A stretch of 64,000 bases of DNA from Salarchaeum sp. JOR-1 (GTDB lineage: Archaea; Halobacteriota; Halobacteria; Halobacteriales; Halobacteriaceae): the NCBI RefSeq assembly GCF_007833275.1, contig NZ_CP042241.1:1612001-1676000 (forward strand), read 5' to 3'. Each line of letters starts with the position of its first letter. Positions within the stretch are counted from its first letter, which is position 1. This document shows positions 8,637-16,597 of the stretch, one piece after another. Position numbers and translations under genes: made by a program. Below the pieces are notes generated by a model that saw only the letters and a program-made list of their open reading frames with translations, searched no databases and was not told where the DNA came from.

Positions 8637-9952
8637 CGCAGAACACGCTCGACGCACGCGACGCCGGAATCGAGGAACCGCTCGTGTCGGTCCGCGACCT
8701 GAAGACGTACTACACGGACGACTCCATCATCGCCTCGAAACCGCCCGTGAAGGCTGTCGACGGCGTCTCCTTCGATATCTACGAGGGCGAGACGCTGGGG
8801 CTCGTCGGCGAGTCCGGCTGCGGGAAGTCGACGCTCGGCCGGACGATGCTTGGGCTCGAAACCGCGACCGACGGCGACGTGCTCGTCGACGGGACGGACG
8901 TCGCCGACCTCTCGGGCCGCGAGCGCCGCGAGTGGGCGCGGAACGCCGGCATGGTGTTCCAGGATCCCGAGGAGAGCCTGAACGACCGGATGACCGTCGG
9001 CGAAATCGTCCGCGAACCGTTGGACGCGCACAGCGTCGGCACGCCCGACGAGCGCCGCGAGCGCGTCCGCGGCCTCCTCGACACGGTCGGGCTGAACGAG
9101 GAGCACTACTACCGCTACCCCCACCAGTTCAGCGGCGGGCAGAAACAGCGCATCGGCATCGCCCGCGCGCTCGCCCTCGAACCCGACTTCCTCGTGCTCG
9201 ACGAACCCACGTCGGCGCTGGACGTGTCCGTGCAGGCTCGCATCATCAACCTCCTGAACCGGCTCCAGGACGACCTCGGACTCACCTACCTCTTCATCAG
9301 TCACGACCTCTCCGTGATGCAGCACATCGCCGACCGCATCGCCGTGATGTACCTCGGGAACGTCGCGGAACTCGGATCCGCCCGCGACGTGTTCGACGAC
9401 CCCGAACACCCGTACACGGTCAGCCTGCTGTCCGCGGTTCCCGGCCGGCACGGGACGGACGTGGATCGCGTCGCGCTCCCGGGGACGCCGCCGAGTCCGC
9501 GCGACCCGCCGAGCGGCTGTCCGTTCAACACGCGGTGTCCCGCGAAGATCCGACCCCCGGAATACGACGACCTCTCAGTGGACGCGTGGGACGCCATCGA
9601 GGGGTTCCGCGAAGTCCTGCGGGGCCGGGCGCTCGGCCAGGACGGCGCGTTCGCGGACGTGAAGCGCCGACTCGGGTTCGTGGACGCGGACGTGACTGAG
9701 AGCGTGGACGAACTGTTCTCGAGCGTCGCGATCGACGGCGACGCGTGGGCGGTTATCGAGCGATCCATCGACCTCGCCGAGGACGCCCGGTACGCGGAGG
9801 CGGAGGCGCTGCTCGCGGACGAGTTCGGCGGCGTCTGCGAGGAACAGGATCCGGCGAACGAACTCGGCGACGGTCGCGTGAGCCGGTGTCACCGCCACCG
9901 ATCGGAGTACGAGGACGTCCAGTCCGTCATCGAACGACGCCGCGGCGACTGA
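8633..9952 (+). CDS. ABC transporter ATP-binding protein (DppF/OppF type)
   Basis: A 439-residue second ATPase. The ATG at 8633 overlaps the previous stop by ATGA and was chosen over a longer frame. Walker A is GESGCGKST, signature QFSGGQKQR, Walker B FLVLDEPTSALD, H-loop FISHDLS. A cysteine pair CPFNTRCPAKI follows. Beyond it is a further 110-residue tail containing GVCEEQDP and SRCHRHRSEYED, also seen in other haloarchaeal OppF proteins and possibly part of an iron-sulfur or zinc site. The frame continues past the TGA as a short cysteine-containing stretch (see findings). Last gene of the operon. Confidence 0.9.
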   Translation: MTQNTLDARDAGIEEPLVSVRDLKTYYTDDSIIASKPPVKAVDGVSFDIYEGETLGLVGESGCGKSTLGRTMLGLETATDGDVLVDGTDVADLSGRERREWARNAGMVFQDPEESLNDRMTVGEIVREPLDAHSVGTPDERRERVRGLLDTVGLNEEHYYRYPHQFSGGQKQRIGIARALALEPDFLVLDEPTSALDVSVQARIINLLNRLQDDLGLTYLFISHDLSVMQHIADRIAVMYLGNVAELGSARDVFDDPEHPYTVSLLSAVPGRHGTDVDRVALPGTPPSPRDPPSGCPFNTRCPAKIRPPEYDDLSVDAWDAIEGFREVLRGRALGQDGAFADVKRRLGFVDADVTESVDELFSSVAIDGDAWAVIERSIDLAEDARYAEAEALLADEFGGVCEEQDPANELGDGRVSRCHRHRSEYEDVQSVIERRRGD

Positions 9953-10119
9953 GCCCGCAGTTCCGCACGCTCACCGGCGTATCGCGACTACGACTGGCTC
10001 GATACGCCGACGTGCGGCGGGGCGGTCGTCTCCGTGCCCGGCGCGGTCTGCGCGGAGTGCTCGTCGCCCGGACGCGAAGACGAGGACTGCTTTCGGGAGG
10101 TGATGACGCGTCTCGAGGA

Positions 10120-10392
10120 CTATCGATAGAGCGAGTAGAGAATGGCGAGGAACCCCAGGAGAGTGAGTGTGGTCTGCGCGAGCACGCCGTAGAGGAAGTC
10201 GAGCGGCGTCACGAGGTCGATGACGCCGCCGAGTACCGCGCCGACGGTGATGGCGGTAAACCCGATGCAGAGCGCGCGCAAGGCCGTGTTCTTCGTCTGC
10301 ATGTACGCGCGGTAGGAGAGGTGGGCGATGGCCGCGCCCGCGAGCAACGTCAGTGCTTTCGTGGCGACGATCAGGGTTTCGACGGAGTTCAT
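10120..10392 (-). CDS. Small three-helix membrane protein (DUF7521-like)
   Basis: A 90-residue protein made of three hydrophobic segments (ALTLLAGAAIAHLSYRAY; ALCIGFTAITVGAVLGGVI; TTLTLLGFLAILYSLYR). The ATG at 10392 overlaps the stop of the upstream regulator by 4 nt, so the two form an operon. Pairs of an ArsR-like regulator with a protein of this kind recur in haloarchaea; the name DUF7521 is from memory. It may sense or transmit a membrane signal to the regulator, but nothing in the sequence proves this. Confidence 0.75.
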   Translation of the reverse strand: MNSVETLIVATKALTLLAGAAIAHLSYRAYMQTKNTALRALCIGFTAITVGAVLGGVIDLVTPLDFLYGVLAQTTLTLLGFLAILYSLYR

Positions 10393-10766
10393 GTCTGTTT
10401 TCTCACTTCGTTCCAGAGCGTGGCGAGCCGATCTTCGGGCCCGCCTTCCGGCCGGGACAGCGACACCTCGAACTCGCGCTCCTCGGTGAGCGCGACGGCC
10501 ACCTCGTCGAACCCCAGCCGGTACGTGGTCGCGTGGTGGCCGTCCTCCCGGAGTTCCGTGCCCTCGACGAGCAGCGACGCCTCCGAGAGGAGCTCCAGCT
10601 TGCGGTACGTGGTCGACGTGGGGATGTCGCAGGCCTCCGCGAGTTCGCCCGCCGTCATCGGCTCGTCGAGCGCGCGCACGATGCGGCGGCAGTCGGGGTC
10701 GCCGAGCGCGTCCAGTATCGCCTGGAGCTCGGACTCGCTCTCGCCGGACTGCGACTCCCGCGCCAT
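10389..10766 (-). CDS. Winged-helix transcriptional regulator (ArsR-like)
   Basis: A 125-residue DNA-binding protein. The HTH runs through residues 15-75: ILDALGDPDCRRIVRAL, then MTAGELAEACDIPTSTTYRKL as the recognition part, then the wing with TTYRL. No metal-binding cysteine cluster is visible, so it is probably not a metal sensor. It overlaps the downstream small membrane protein by ATGA. The target is probably its own operon or a distant gene. Confidence 0.82.
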   Translation of the reverse strand: MARESQSGESESELQAILDALGDPDCRRIVRALDEPMTAGELAEACDIPTSTTYRKLELLSEASLLVEGTELREDGHHATTYRLGFDEVAVALTEEREFEVSLSRPEGGPEDRLATLWNEVRKQT

Positions 10767-10834
10767 ACACCGACCTCGTCTCTCTGCCTACAAAGAATCG
10801 CCGCTTCCCGCGGCGGTTCTCACGCTCCGGGAAT

Positions 10835-11362
10835 CTACGCCTTCAGCTGGGCTTCGAAGTTCTCCCGGAGCTTCTCCAGTTTCGGCGGGATGGTCGCCTG
10901 ACAGTACGCGTCGTCCGGGTTCTTCTCGAAGTAGTTCTGGTGGTACGCCGCGGCCTCGTAGAACGCGTCGAGCGGTTCGACCTCGGTGACGATGCCGTCG
11001 TACTTCCCCTCGTCTTCGAGGGTCTCGATGAAGGACTCGGCGAGTTCCTGCTGGTCGTCGCTGTGCGTGAAGACCGCGGAGCGGTACTGGGTTCCCACGT
11101 CGTTGCCCTGCCGGTTCAGCGTCGTCGGGTCGTGAACCTTGAAGAACACTTCGAGGAGTTCGGGGTAGCTCACCACGTCCGGGTCGTAGGTGAGCTGGAC
11201 GACCTCCGCGTGGCCGGTGTCGCCCGTGCACACCTCCTCGTACGTCGGGTCTTCGACGTGCCCGCCCGCGTACCCTGAGGTCACGTCCTCGACGCCCGCG
11301 ATGCGCTCGAACGCCGCTTCCACACACCAGAAACACCCGCCGCCGAACGTCGCTTTCTCCAT
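10835..11362 (-). CDS. msrA: Peptide methionine (S)-S-oxide reductase MsrA
   Basis: A 175-residue repair enzyme that reduces methionine-S-sulfoxide in oxidised proteins. The catalytic motif GGGCFWCVEAAF is at residues 8-19, with the active cysteine at 11. GYAGGHVEDPTYEEVCTGDTGHAEVV and VFFKVHDPTTLNRQGNDVGTQYRS segments are the standard family blocks. Length matches the family. It stands alone, divergent from the glycosyltransferase gene. Confidence 0.96.
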   Translation of the reverse strand: MEKATFGGGCFWCVEAAFERIAGVEDVTSGYAGGHVEDPTYEEVCTGDTGHAEVVQLTYDPDVVSYPELLEVFFKVHDPTTLNRQGNDVGTQYRSAVFTHSDDQQELAESFIETLEDEGKYDGIVTEVEPLDAFYEAAAYHQNYFEKNPDDAYCQATIPPKLEKLRENFEAQLKA

Positions 11363-11452
11363 ACCCGGTCTTGGGGTTCTATCGGCTTAGGGGATTCGCC
11401 CCCGGAGACGCGGACGCCAACCGTTTTGTCGGGCGGGGGCGAAGGAGCGGTC

Positions 11453-12151
11453 ATGGCTCTCGCAGTCTCCGTCGTCGTCCCCGCGTACGCCGACGGGGAG
11501 CGACTCTCGATCTGTCTCGACTCGCTCGACGGACAGGACGCGGAGGTCGTGGTCGTCGCCGGAACGGACGCGGACGCCACGGCTGCTGTCGACCACGACG
11601 CGGTGGACGTCGTCGTCCGGGACGACGGTGGCGGCGCCGGCGCGGCGCGGAACCGCGGTGCCGCGGCGGCGAGCGGTGACGTGCTCTGCTTCACGGACGC
11701 GGACACCGTCGTCCCGGACGGCTGGGTCGCCGCTCACGCGCGCCACTACGAGGACGGGGGCGTGGTCGGCGTTGGGGGGCCTGCGCGGCCGCTCGAAGAC
11801 TCCGCGAGCGACCGCGTGCTGTTCAAACTCCTCTCAGATTACTGGTATCGCGTCTCGTGGCCGGTGGGGTTCGTGCAACTCCCGACGTTCAACTGCAGCT
11901 ATCGCGCGTCGACGTTCCACGCGAACGCCGGGTTCGACGAGGCCATTCCGTTCATGGAAGACACCGAGCTCTCGATGCGCCTCCGTGACGCGGGCGAGTT
12001 CGTCTACGACACCGAAACCGAAGTCCGAACCTCAGCGCGCCGCGAGCAGGACGAGGGCTACCTCTCGCTGTTCGCGACGTACGCGAAGGGCTACCTCGAC
12101 TACTACGTCCTCGACCGGTCTCCCGACGAGAGCTACTTCGAGTCCCGGTAA
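11453..12151 (+). CDS. Family 2 glycosyltransferase
   Basis: A 232-residue GT-A fold enzyme using an activated sugar. It begins MALAVSVVVPAYADGERL, the usual first beta strand, and has the metal/nucleotide-sugar DxD-like motif CFTDADTVVPDGWV near residue 84 and an acceptor-side FMEDTELSMRLRDAG (ED motif). No membrane helix is present. The ATG at 11453 was chosen because it starts directly at the first strand. Acceptor unknown; it could serve glycolipid or surface glycan synthesis. Confidence 0.85.
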   Translation: MALAVSVVVPAYADGERLSICLDSLDGQDAEVVVVAGTDADATAAVDHDAVDVVVRDDGGGAGAARNRGAAAASGDVLCFTDADTVVPDGWVAAHARHYEDGGVVGVGGPARPLEDSASDRVLFKLLSDYWYRVSWPVGFVQLPTFNCSYRASTFHANAGFDEAIPFMEDTELSMRLRDAGEFVYDTETEVRTSARREQDEGYLSLFATYAKGYLDYYVLDRSPDESYFESR

Positions 12152-12181
12152 GCGTTAGTGCCGGCCGTTCCAAGCCCGGGT

Positions 12182-13084
12182 ATGGCAGTCAGTCGCCGGG
12201 TCGCCATGGCGCTCGTCGGCGTGCTCGTGTTCGCGGTGTACGCCGCGGCGGCGGCGCTCGCGTACTGGGTGCTCGCGGGCGCCGTTCGCGCCGACGTGTC
12301 GCTCGCGTCCACGCTCGCAATCGTCGTCGTCGCCACGGTCGTGTTCGCGTACGCGAGCTACCGCTTCGGCACCCGGCGCGTCCTCCGAGAACTCGACGCC
12401 CGCCCGCTCGCCCGTGACACGTCGCCCGCGGCGTACGACCGCCTCGACCGCCTCGTCGACCGGATGGACGTGGGGACGCCGACGATCTACGTCGCGCGGA
12501 TGCCGATGCCGAACGCCATCAGCCTCGGCGGCCCCAGCGAGGGGGCTATCGTGTTCGACCGCGCGCTCTTCCGCCTCCTCACGCCCGTCGAGTTCGAGGG
12601 CGTGCTCGCGCACGAGCTCGCGCACCTCGAAAGCCGGGACAGCCTCGTGCAGACCGTCGCGTACAGCCTCTCCCGAACGGTCGTGAGCCTGCTCGCCGTC
12701 GCACTCCTCCCGGTGACGCTGCTCGCGACCGGCGTCAGTCGGCTGTTCGCCTGGGCGCGCGGCCGGCCGTTCGAGTCCTCCGGATTCGACGTCCACCGCC
12801 GTATCGGCGCGCTCGTCCTCGCCGTCTTCCTCGCGCTCACCCTGCTCGTGCGCGCGCACTCGCGCTCCCGGGAGTTCGCCGCGGACGAACGCGCCGTCGA
12901 AGTGACCGGGCGACCGGGCGCGCTCGCCACCGCGCTCCGGAAGATAGCGCGCGCGAGCGAACCCGCTGACGGCATCCTCAGCCCGCTCTACGTCCACACC
13001 GACGAGACCGACGACGAGCGCTGGTTCAGCACCCATCCATCGATGGACGAGCGTATCGAACGCCTCCGGAAACTCGCCGAGTAA
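12182..13084 (+). CDS. htpX: M48-family zinc metalloprotease (HtpX-like)
   Basis: A 300-residue membrane protease for quality control of membrane proteins. Two N-terminal helices (residues 8-35 and 40-60), then the zinc motif HELAHLES with HExxH near residue 144, two further helices, and the third zinc ligand in SREFAADERAVEVTG. The C-terminus ends in the typical FSTHPSMDERIERLRKL block. The ATG at 12182 is preferred over an upstream GTG at 12158, as it leaves a usual short cytoplasmic start. Faces of the membrane are inferred from the family. Confidence 0.9.
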   Translation: MAVSRRVAMALVGVLVFAVYAAAAALAYWVLAGAVRADVSLASTLAIVVVATVVFAYASYRFGTRRVLRELDARPLARDTSPAAYDRLDRLVDRMDVGTPTIYVARMPMPNAISLGGPSEGAIVFDRALFRLLTPVEFEGVLAHELAHLESRDSLVQTVAYSLSRTVVSLLAVALLPVTLLATGVSRLFAWARGRPFESSGFDVHRRIGALVLAVFLALTLLVRAHSRSREFAADERAVEVTGRPGALATALRKIARASEPADGILSPLYVHTDETDDERWFSTHPSMDERIERLRKLAE

Positions 13085-13131
13085 CTCGCCGCCTCAGCAA
13101 GCCCTTTTCGGCTCCCACCCGATTCCGCGGT

Positions 13132-13974
13132 ATGGTCGAGAACCAGAGCGACACGTTCGACATCGGCGGCGACCTCACCGTGCACCGACTCGGGTTCGGC
13201 GCGATGCGCGTCACCGGCGAGGACATCATCGGCCGGCCCGACGACGAACAGGCCGCGCGCGAAGTCCTCCAGCACGCCCGCGACGTCGGCGTGGACTTCA
13301 TCGACACCGCGGACTCCTACGGCCCCGGCGTGTCCGAGCGCCTCATCCGCGAAGCCCTCCACCCCTACGACGACGTGGTCGTCGCCACCAAGGGCGGCCT
13401 CCTCCGGAACCGCGACGGCGACTGGCTCCCGCAGGGCGACCCGGACTACCTGCGGAACGCCCACCTCGCCAGCCTCGACCGCCTCGGCGTCGACTCCATC
13501 GACCTCTACCAGTACCACCGCCCCGACCCCGAGGTCGACTTCGCGGAGTCGATTCACGCGCTCGCGGAACTGAAGGACGACGGCGTCATCGAGCACGTCG
13601 GCATCAGCAACGTCTCCGTCGAGCAACTGGAGACCGCGCGCGACATCGTGGACGTGGCGACCGTCCAGAACAACTACAACGTCGCGAACCGCGAACACCA
13701 GGACGTCCTCGACGCCTGCGAGGAGTACGACATCGGCTTCATTCCATACTTCCCTATCGGCGCGGGCGACCTCGACGAGAAGGAGTCCGTCGTCCGGGAG
13801 ATAGCCGACGCGCACGACGCATCCGTCTACCAGATCGCGCTCGCGTGGCTCCTCCACACGTCGGACGTGACGCTCCCCATCCCGGGCACGTCCAGCGTCG
13901 ACCACCTCGAGGAGAACGTCGCCGCGTCCGCCCTCGATCTCACGGACGACGAACTCGCGCGCCTCGACGCGTAA
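13132..13974 (+). CDS. Aldo/keto reductase
   Basis: A 280-residue NAD(P)H-dependent TIM-barrel oxidoreductase. The catalytic set is visible: Asp and Tyr in DTADSYGPGVSE, Lys in VATKGGLL, His in LYQYHRPDPE. The C-terminal nucleotide-binding part is LPIPGTSSVDHLEENVAA. Start ATG at 13132 gives the usual length. The substrate cannot be predicted. It lies between the HtpX-like and dehalogenase-like genes on the same strand with 40-50 bp gaps. Confidence 0.9.
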   Translation: MVENQSDTFDIGGDLTVHRLGFGAMRVTGEDIIGRPDDEQAAREVLQHARDVGVDFIDTADSYGPGVSERLIREALHPYDDVVVATKGGLLRNRDGDWLPQGDPDYLRNAHLASLDRLGVDSIDLYQYHRPDPEVDFAESIHALAELKDDGVIEHVGISNVSVEQLETARDIVDVATVQNNYNVANREHQDVLDACEEYDIGFIPYFPIGAGDLDEKESVVREIADAHDASVYQIALAWLLHTSDVTLPIPGTSSVDHLEENVAASALDLTDDELARLDA

Positions 13975-14015
13975 GCCACCCAACTGTTTTCCTCCGCGGG
14001 TGCGGACGCTCCCGT

Positions 14016-14900
14016 ATGGACACCGTTCAGGCCGACGACTCTCGGTTCGCGGACGTGCCGGACTACGACTACGAACCCGAGTACGTGGAGACGGGGGACG
14101 CCGAGATGGCGTACGTGGACACGGGCGCGGGCGCGGAGACGTTCCTCTGCCTGCACGGCGAACCGACCTGGGGCTTCCTCTACCGGACGATGATTCCCAC
14201 GCTCGAAGAACGCGGCCGCGTCGTCGTCCCCGACCTCCCCGGGTTCGGGCGCTCCGAGAAGTTCACCGACCGCGACGACTACACGTACCACCGGCTCTAC
14301 GACGCCCTCGAAACCTTCCTCGTCGAACTCGACCTCCGGGATGTAACGCTCGTCTGCCAGGACTGGGGCGGCCTGCTCGGCCTGCCGGTCGCCGCGAACA
14401 ACCCCGAGCGGTTCGCTCGCCTCGTCCCGATGAACACCGGCCTCCCCGACGGCACCGGCGGGATGCCCGACGTCTGGCACGAGTTCCTGGAGACCGTGGA
14501 GACCGCGCCCGCCCTCGACGTCGGCGAGGTGGTTGCCGGCGGCTGTGCGAGCGACCTCGACGACGCCGTCGTGGACGCGTACCGCGCGCCGTTCCCGAGC
14601 GAAGACCACCTCGCCGGCGCGCGCACGCTCCCCGGCCTGGTGCCGCTCGACCCCGACGACGAGGCCGCCGACCCGATCGCGGACGCCCGCGAGCGCTTCG
14701 CGGACTGGGAGAAACCCGTCTTCGTGCTGTTCTCCGCGGACGACCCGATCACGCGCCCCGCCCGCGGCGACCTCGCCGGCGTGTTCCCGACCGCGGACGA
14801 CCAGCCGGAGACGTGGATACCGGAAGCCGCGCACTTCCTGCAGGAGGACGCCGGGGAGACCGTGGCGGAGGAAATCGTCGCGTTCGTCGACCGAACCTAG
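14016..14900 (+). CDS. Alpha/beta hydrolase, haloalkane dehalogenase-like
   Basis: A 294-residue hydrolase. Features of the DhlA-type dehalogenases: the HGEPTWGFLY oxyanion region, the nucleophile elbow VCQDWGG with Asp in place of Ser and the neighbouring halide-binding Trp, FSADDPI around the catalytic acid, and AAHFLQEDAGE with the His base. The family cleaves carbon-halogen bonds by an alkyl-enzyme ester on Asp. The upstream 57 codons of the open frame lie in the aldo/keto reductase gene and were left out. Whether natural halogenated compounds are the substrate is not known. Confidence 0.87.
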   Translation: MDTVQADDSRFADVPDYDYEPEYVETGDAEMAYVDTGAGAETFLCLHGEPTWGFLYRTMIPTLEERGRVVVPDLPGFGRSEKFTDRDDYTYHRLYDALETFLVELDLRDVTLVCQDWGGLLGLPVAANNPERFARLVPMNTGLPDGTGGMPDVWHEFLETVETAPALDVGEVVAGGCASDLDDAVVDAYRAPFPSEDHLAGARTLPGLVPLDPDDEAADPIADARERFADWEKPVFVLFSADDPITRPARGDLAGVFPTADDQPETWIPEAAHFLQEDAGETVAEEIVAFVDRT

Positions 14901-15205
14901 ACGCAGACGTAGAACACGAGCATGACGGCAGTGAGGGTCGCGACGCCGACGACGAGGAAGCCGTACAGCGCGTCGCCGTCCTCCCGGCGGGCTTCGAGGA
15001 ACCGGTCGAGGCACCGCTCGGAGAGCAAGACTGCGAGCGACCCGGCGAGGATGAGGGCGACGGCGAGCGCGAGCCGGCCCGGCGTTCGGAGCGTGTTCCC
15101 CTGACCGGCGTACTGGGCGAGCGCGACGGCGCCACCGCTCGTCAGGCAGAACAGGACGTACTTCGCTGATTCCTTGCGGAGGAAACCGCTCACGCTGCCC
15201 GTCAC
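14897..15205 (-). CDS. Small membrane protein, unknown function
   Basis: A 102-residue protein with three hydrophobic stretches (KYVLFCLTSGGAVALAQYA; LALAVALILAGSLAVLL; GFLVVGVATLTAVMLVFYVCV). The GTG at 15205 was chosen since a TATA box at 15231-15240 lies about 27 nt ahead of it, as in a leaderless transcript; the longer frame upstream has no promoter-like context. It overlaps the convergent hydrolase gene by 4 nt. No family recognised. Confidence 0.6.
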   Translation of the reverse strand: MTGSVSGFLRKESAKYVLFCLTSGGAVALAQYAGQGNTLRTPGRLALAVALILAGSLAVLLSERCLDRFLEARREDGDALYGFLVVGVATLTAVMLVFYVCV

Positions 15206-15230
15206 GGTGTCTACTGTACTCGACGTAGTC

Positions 15231-15240
15231 GCTATAAGTA
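15231..15240 (-). promoter_or_regulatory. TATA box of the small membrane protein gene
   Basis: Read on minus, TACTTATAGC is centred about 28-30 nt before the GTG at 15205. This is the haloarchaeal spacing for a leaderless transcript, and decides the start codon of that gene. Confidence 0.5.
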
Positions 15241-15453
15241 TTCGGGCGGGGTGCGGCTCCCGGCCAGCCGGTGTGAAGCGGAGGTGTGTGACGTCTCCGC
15301 GCGGCCGACCGGTCTGTGATTCGTCGATACGACCCTGGCGTCCCACCGCCCGAGTCGCATCACCCAATCATGGTAGGGGAACTTCGCCCCTGCACTCCGA
15401 CTATAGTACCCTATAGGCATAGTTAGTTGCCGATTAAACGGGATAGGGGCGGC

Positions 15454-16488
15454 TTACCGGTCGGGCGTCTGCGAGGACGGAACCGTCACGGCGGGGAGGC
15501 CGGCCTCGATCTCGTCGCGGCGACGCTCGAATGCGCCGGGGAGGACGAGGCGGCCGCCGAGGTCGGAGCGCGGTTCGTCGCTGTCGTACCCGGGGTCGTT
15601 CGTCGCGAGTTCGAACAGGACGCCGCCGTGCTCGCGGACGTAGACGGAGCGAAACCAGTGGCGGTCTATCTGCCGGGTCGGGGAGAGGCCGCGCGACCGC
15701 ACGGCGTCGCGCATCGCGGACTGGTCGTCGTCGGTCGGCGTCTGGAACGCGACGTGGTGGACGGTTCCCCGGCCCTGCCGGCCGCCCGCGGCGGTCGAGA
15801 CCACGTCAACGTACCTCCCAACAGATCCGGCGGCGGCGAACCGCGTGCGCTCGTCGCCGGGCGTGTCGTCGGGCGACTGCTCGCTCCCGGCCCTCTCGAG
15901 GCCCATCGTCTCCAGGAGTTCCATCGTCGGTTCCGTGTCCGCTATCCGGAGCGTCACCGAGTGGAACCCGCGAATCGCGTGCTCCGCGGGCGCGAACTCG
16001 GTCCACGGCACGACGGGGTCGTCGTCCGGAATCTCGGTCTCCACGAGTTCCACCGGGAGGCCGTCCGGATCCTCGAAGGGGAGCACCGTCTCTGCTTGCG
16101 GCGCGTCGCCGCTCGCGTTTTCCGGGGCGGTTCCCGCCTCGTTCCCGAACCGTTCGACGCGCGCCTCGTACGTCACGCCGTGCTCGTCGAAGCGTTCCTC
16201 CCAGTAGTCCAGGCTCCCCTCGGGCACGCGGAACGCCGTGCGGGACACCTGCCCCGACCCGACCTTCCCCTGACGCATCTCCGCCCAGGGGAAGAACGTC
16301 ATGCTCGTTCCGGGCGTTCCCTCCGCGTCCGCGAAGAAGAAGTGGTACGTCTCGGGGTCGTCCTGGTTGACGGAGCGCTTCACCAGCCTGAGTCCCATCG
16401 TCTCCACCCAGAAGTCGAGGTTCGCCTGGGGGTCGCCGGCGATGCAGGTCACGTGGTGGATGCCCGGCGTGGGCGTTGGAGTACTCAT
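15454..16488 (-). CDS. Ring-cleaving dioxygenase, VOC superfamily (MhqO-like)
   Basis: A 344-residue protein of two glyoxalase/VOC modules. It begins TPGIHHVTCIAGDPQANLDF with the first metal His, then VKRSVNQDDPETYHFFFAD. The second module starts at IRGFHSVTLRIAD near residue 190, and HHVAFQTPTDDD and GVLFELATNDPGY carry further His/Glu ligands. Such proteins are annotated as metal-dependent extradiol ring-cleavage enzymes or hydroquinone-resistance factors. The ATG at 16488 was preferred to an upstream ATG at 16539 because it begins at the conserved part. Confidence 0.85.
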   Translation of the reverse strand: MSTPTPTPGIHHVTCIAGDPQANLDFWVETMGLRLVKRSVNQDDPETYHFFFADAEGTPGTSMTFFPWAEMRQGKVGSGQVSRTAFRVPEGSLDYWEERFDEHGVTYEARVERFGNEAGTAPENASGDAPQAETVLPFEDPDGLPVELVETEIPDDDPVVPWTEFAPAEHAIRGFHSVTLRIADTEPTMELLETMGLERAGSEQSPDDTPGDERTRFAAAGSVGRYVDVVSTAAGGRQGRGTVHHVAFQTPTDDDQSAMRDAVRSRGLSPTRQIDRHWFRSVYVREHGGVLFELATNDPGYDSDEPRSDLGGRLVLPGAFERRRDEIEAGLPAVTVPSSQTPDR

Positions 16489-16565
16489 ACCCCGGATGGG
16501 GGCTCCTCGGACTTGAGTGCGCGCTAACACTCGCGTCACCGGGTGGCGTGCGCTCGACTGGACGC

Positions 16566-16573
16566 TTTTTTAT
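16566..16573 (+). promoter_or_regulatory. TATA box of gatE
   Basis: TTTTTATC is centred 27-28 nt before the gatE ATG at 16598, which fits a leaderless transcript starting at or next to the start codon. Confidence 0.5.
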
Positions 16574-16597
16574 CGCTCGCACGCACACGACCCAGTA

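Noticed and set aside
13845-14015. Upstream extension of the dehalogenase-like frame
   Set aside because: Its codons lie in the aldo/keto reductase gene; the conserved part begins at 14016.
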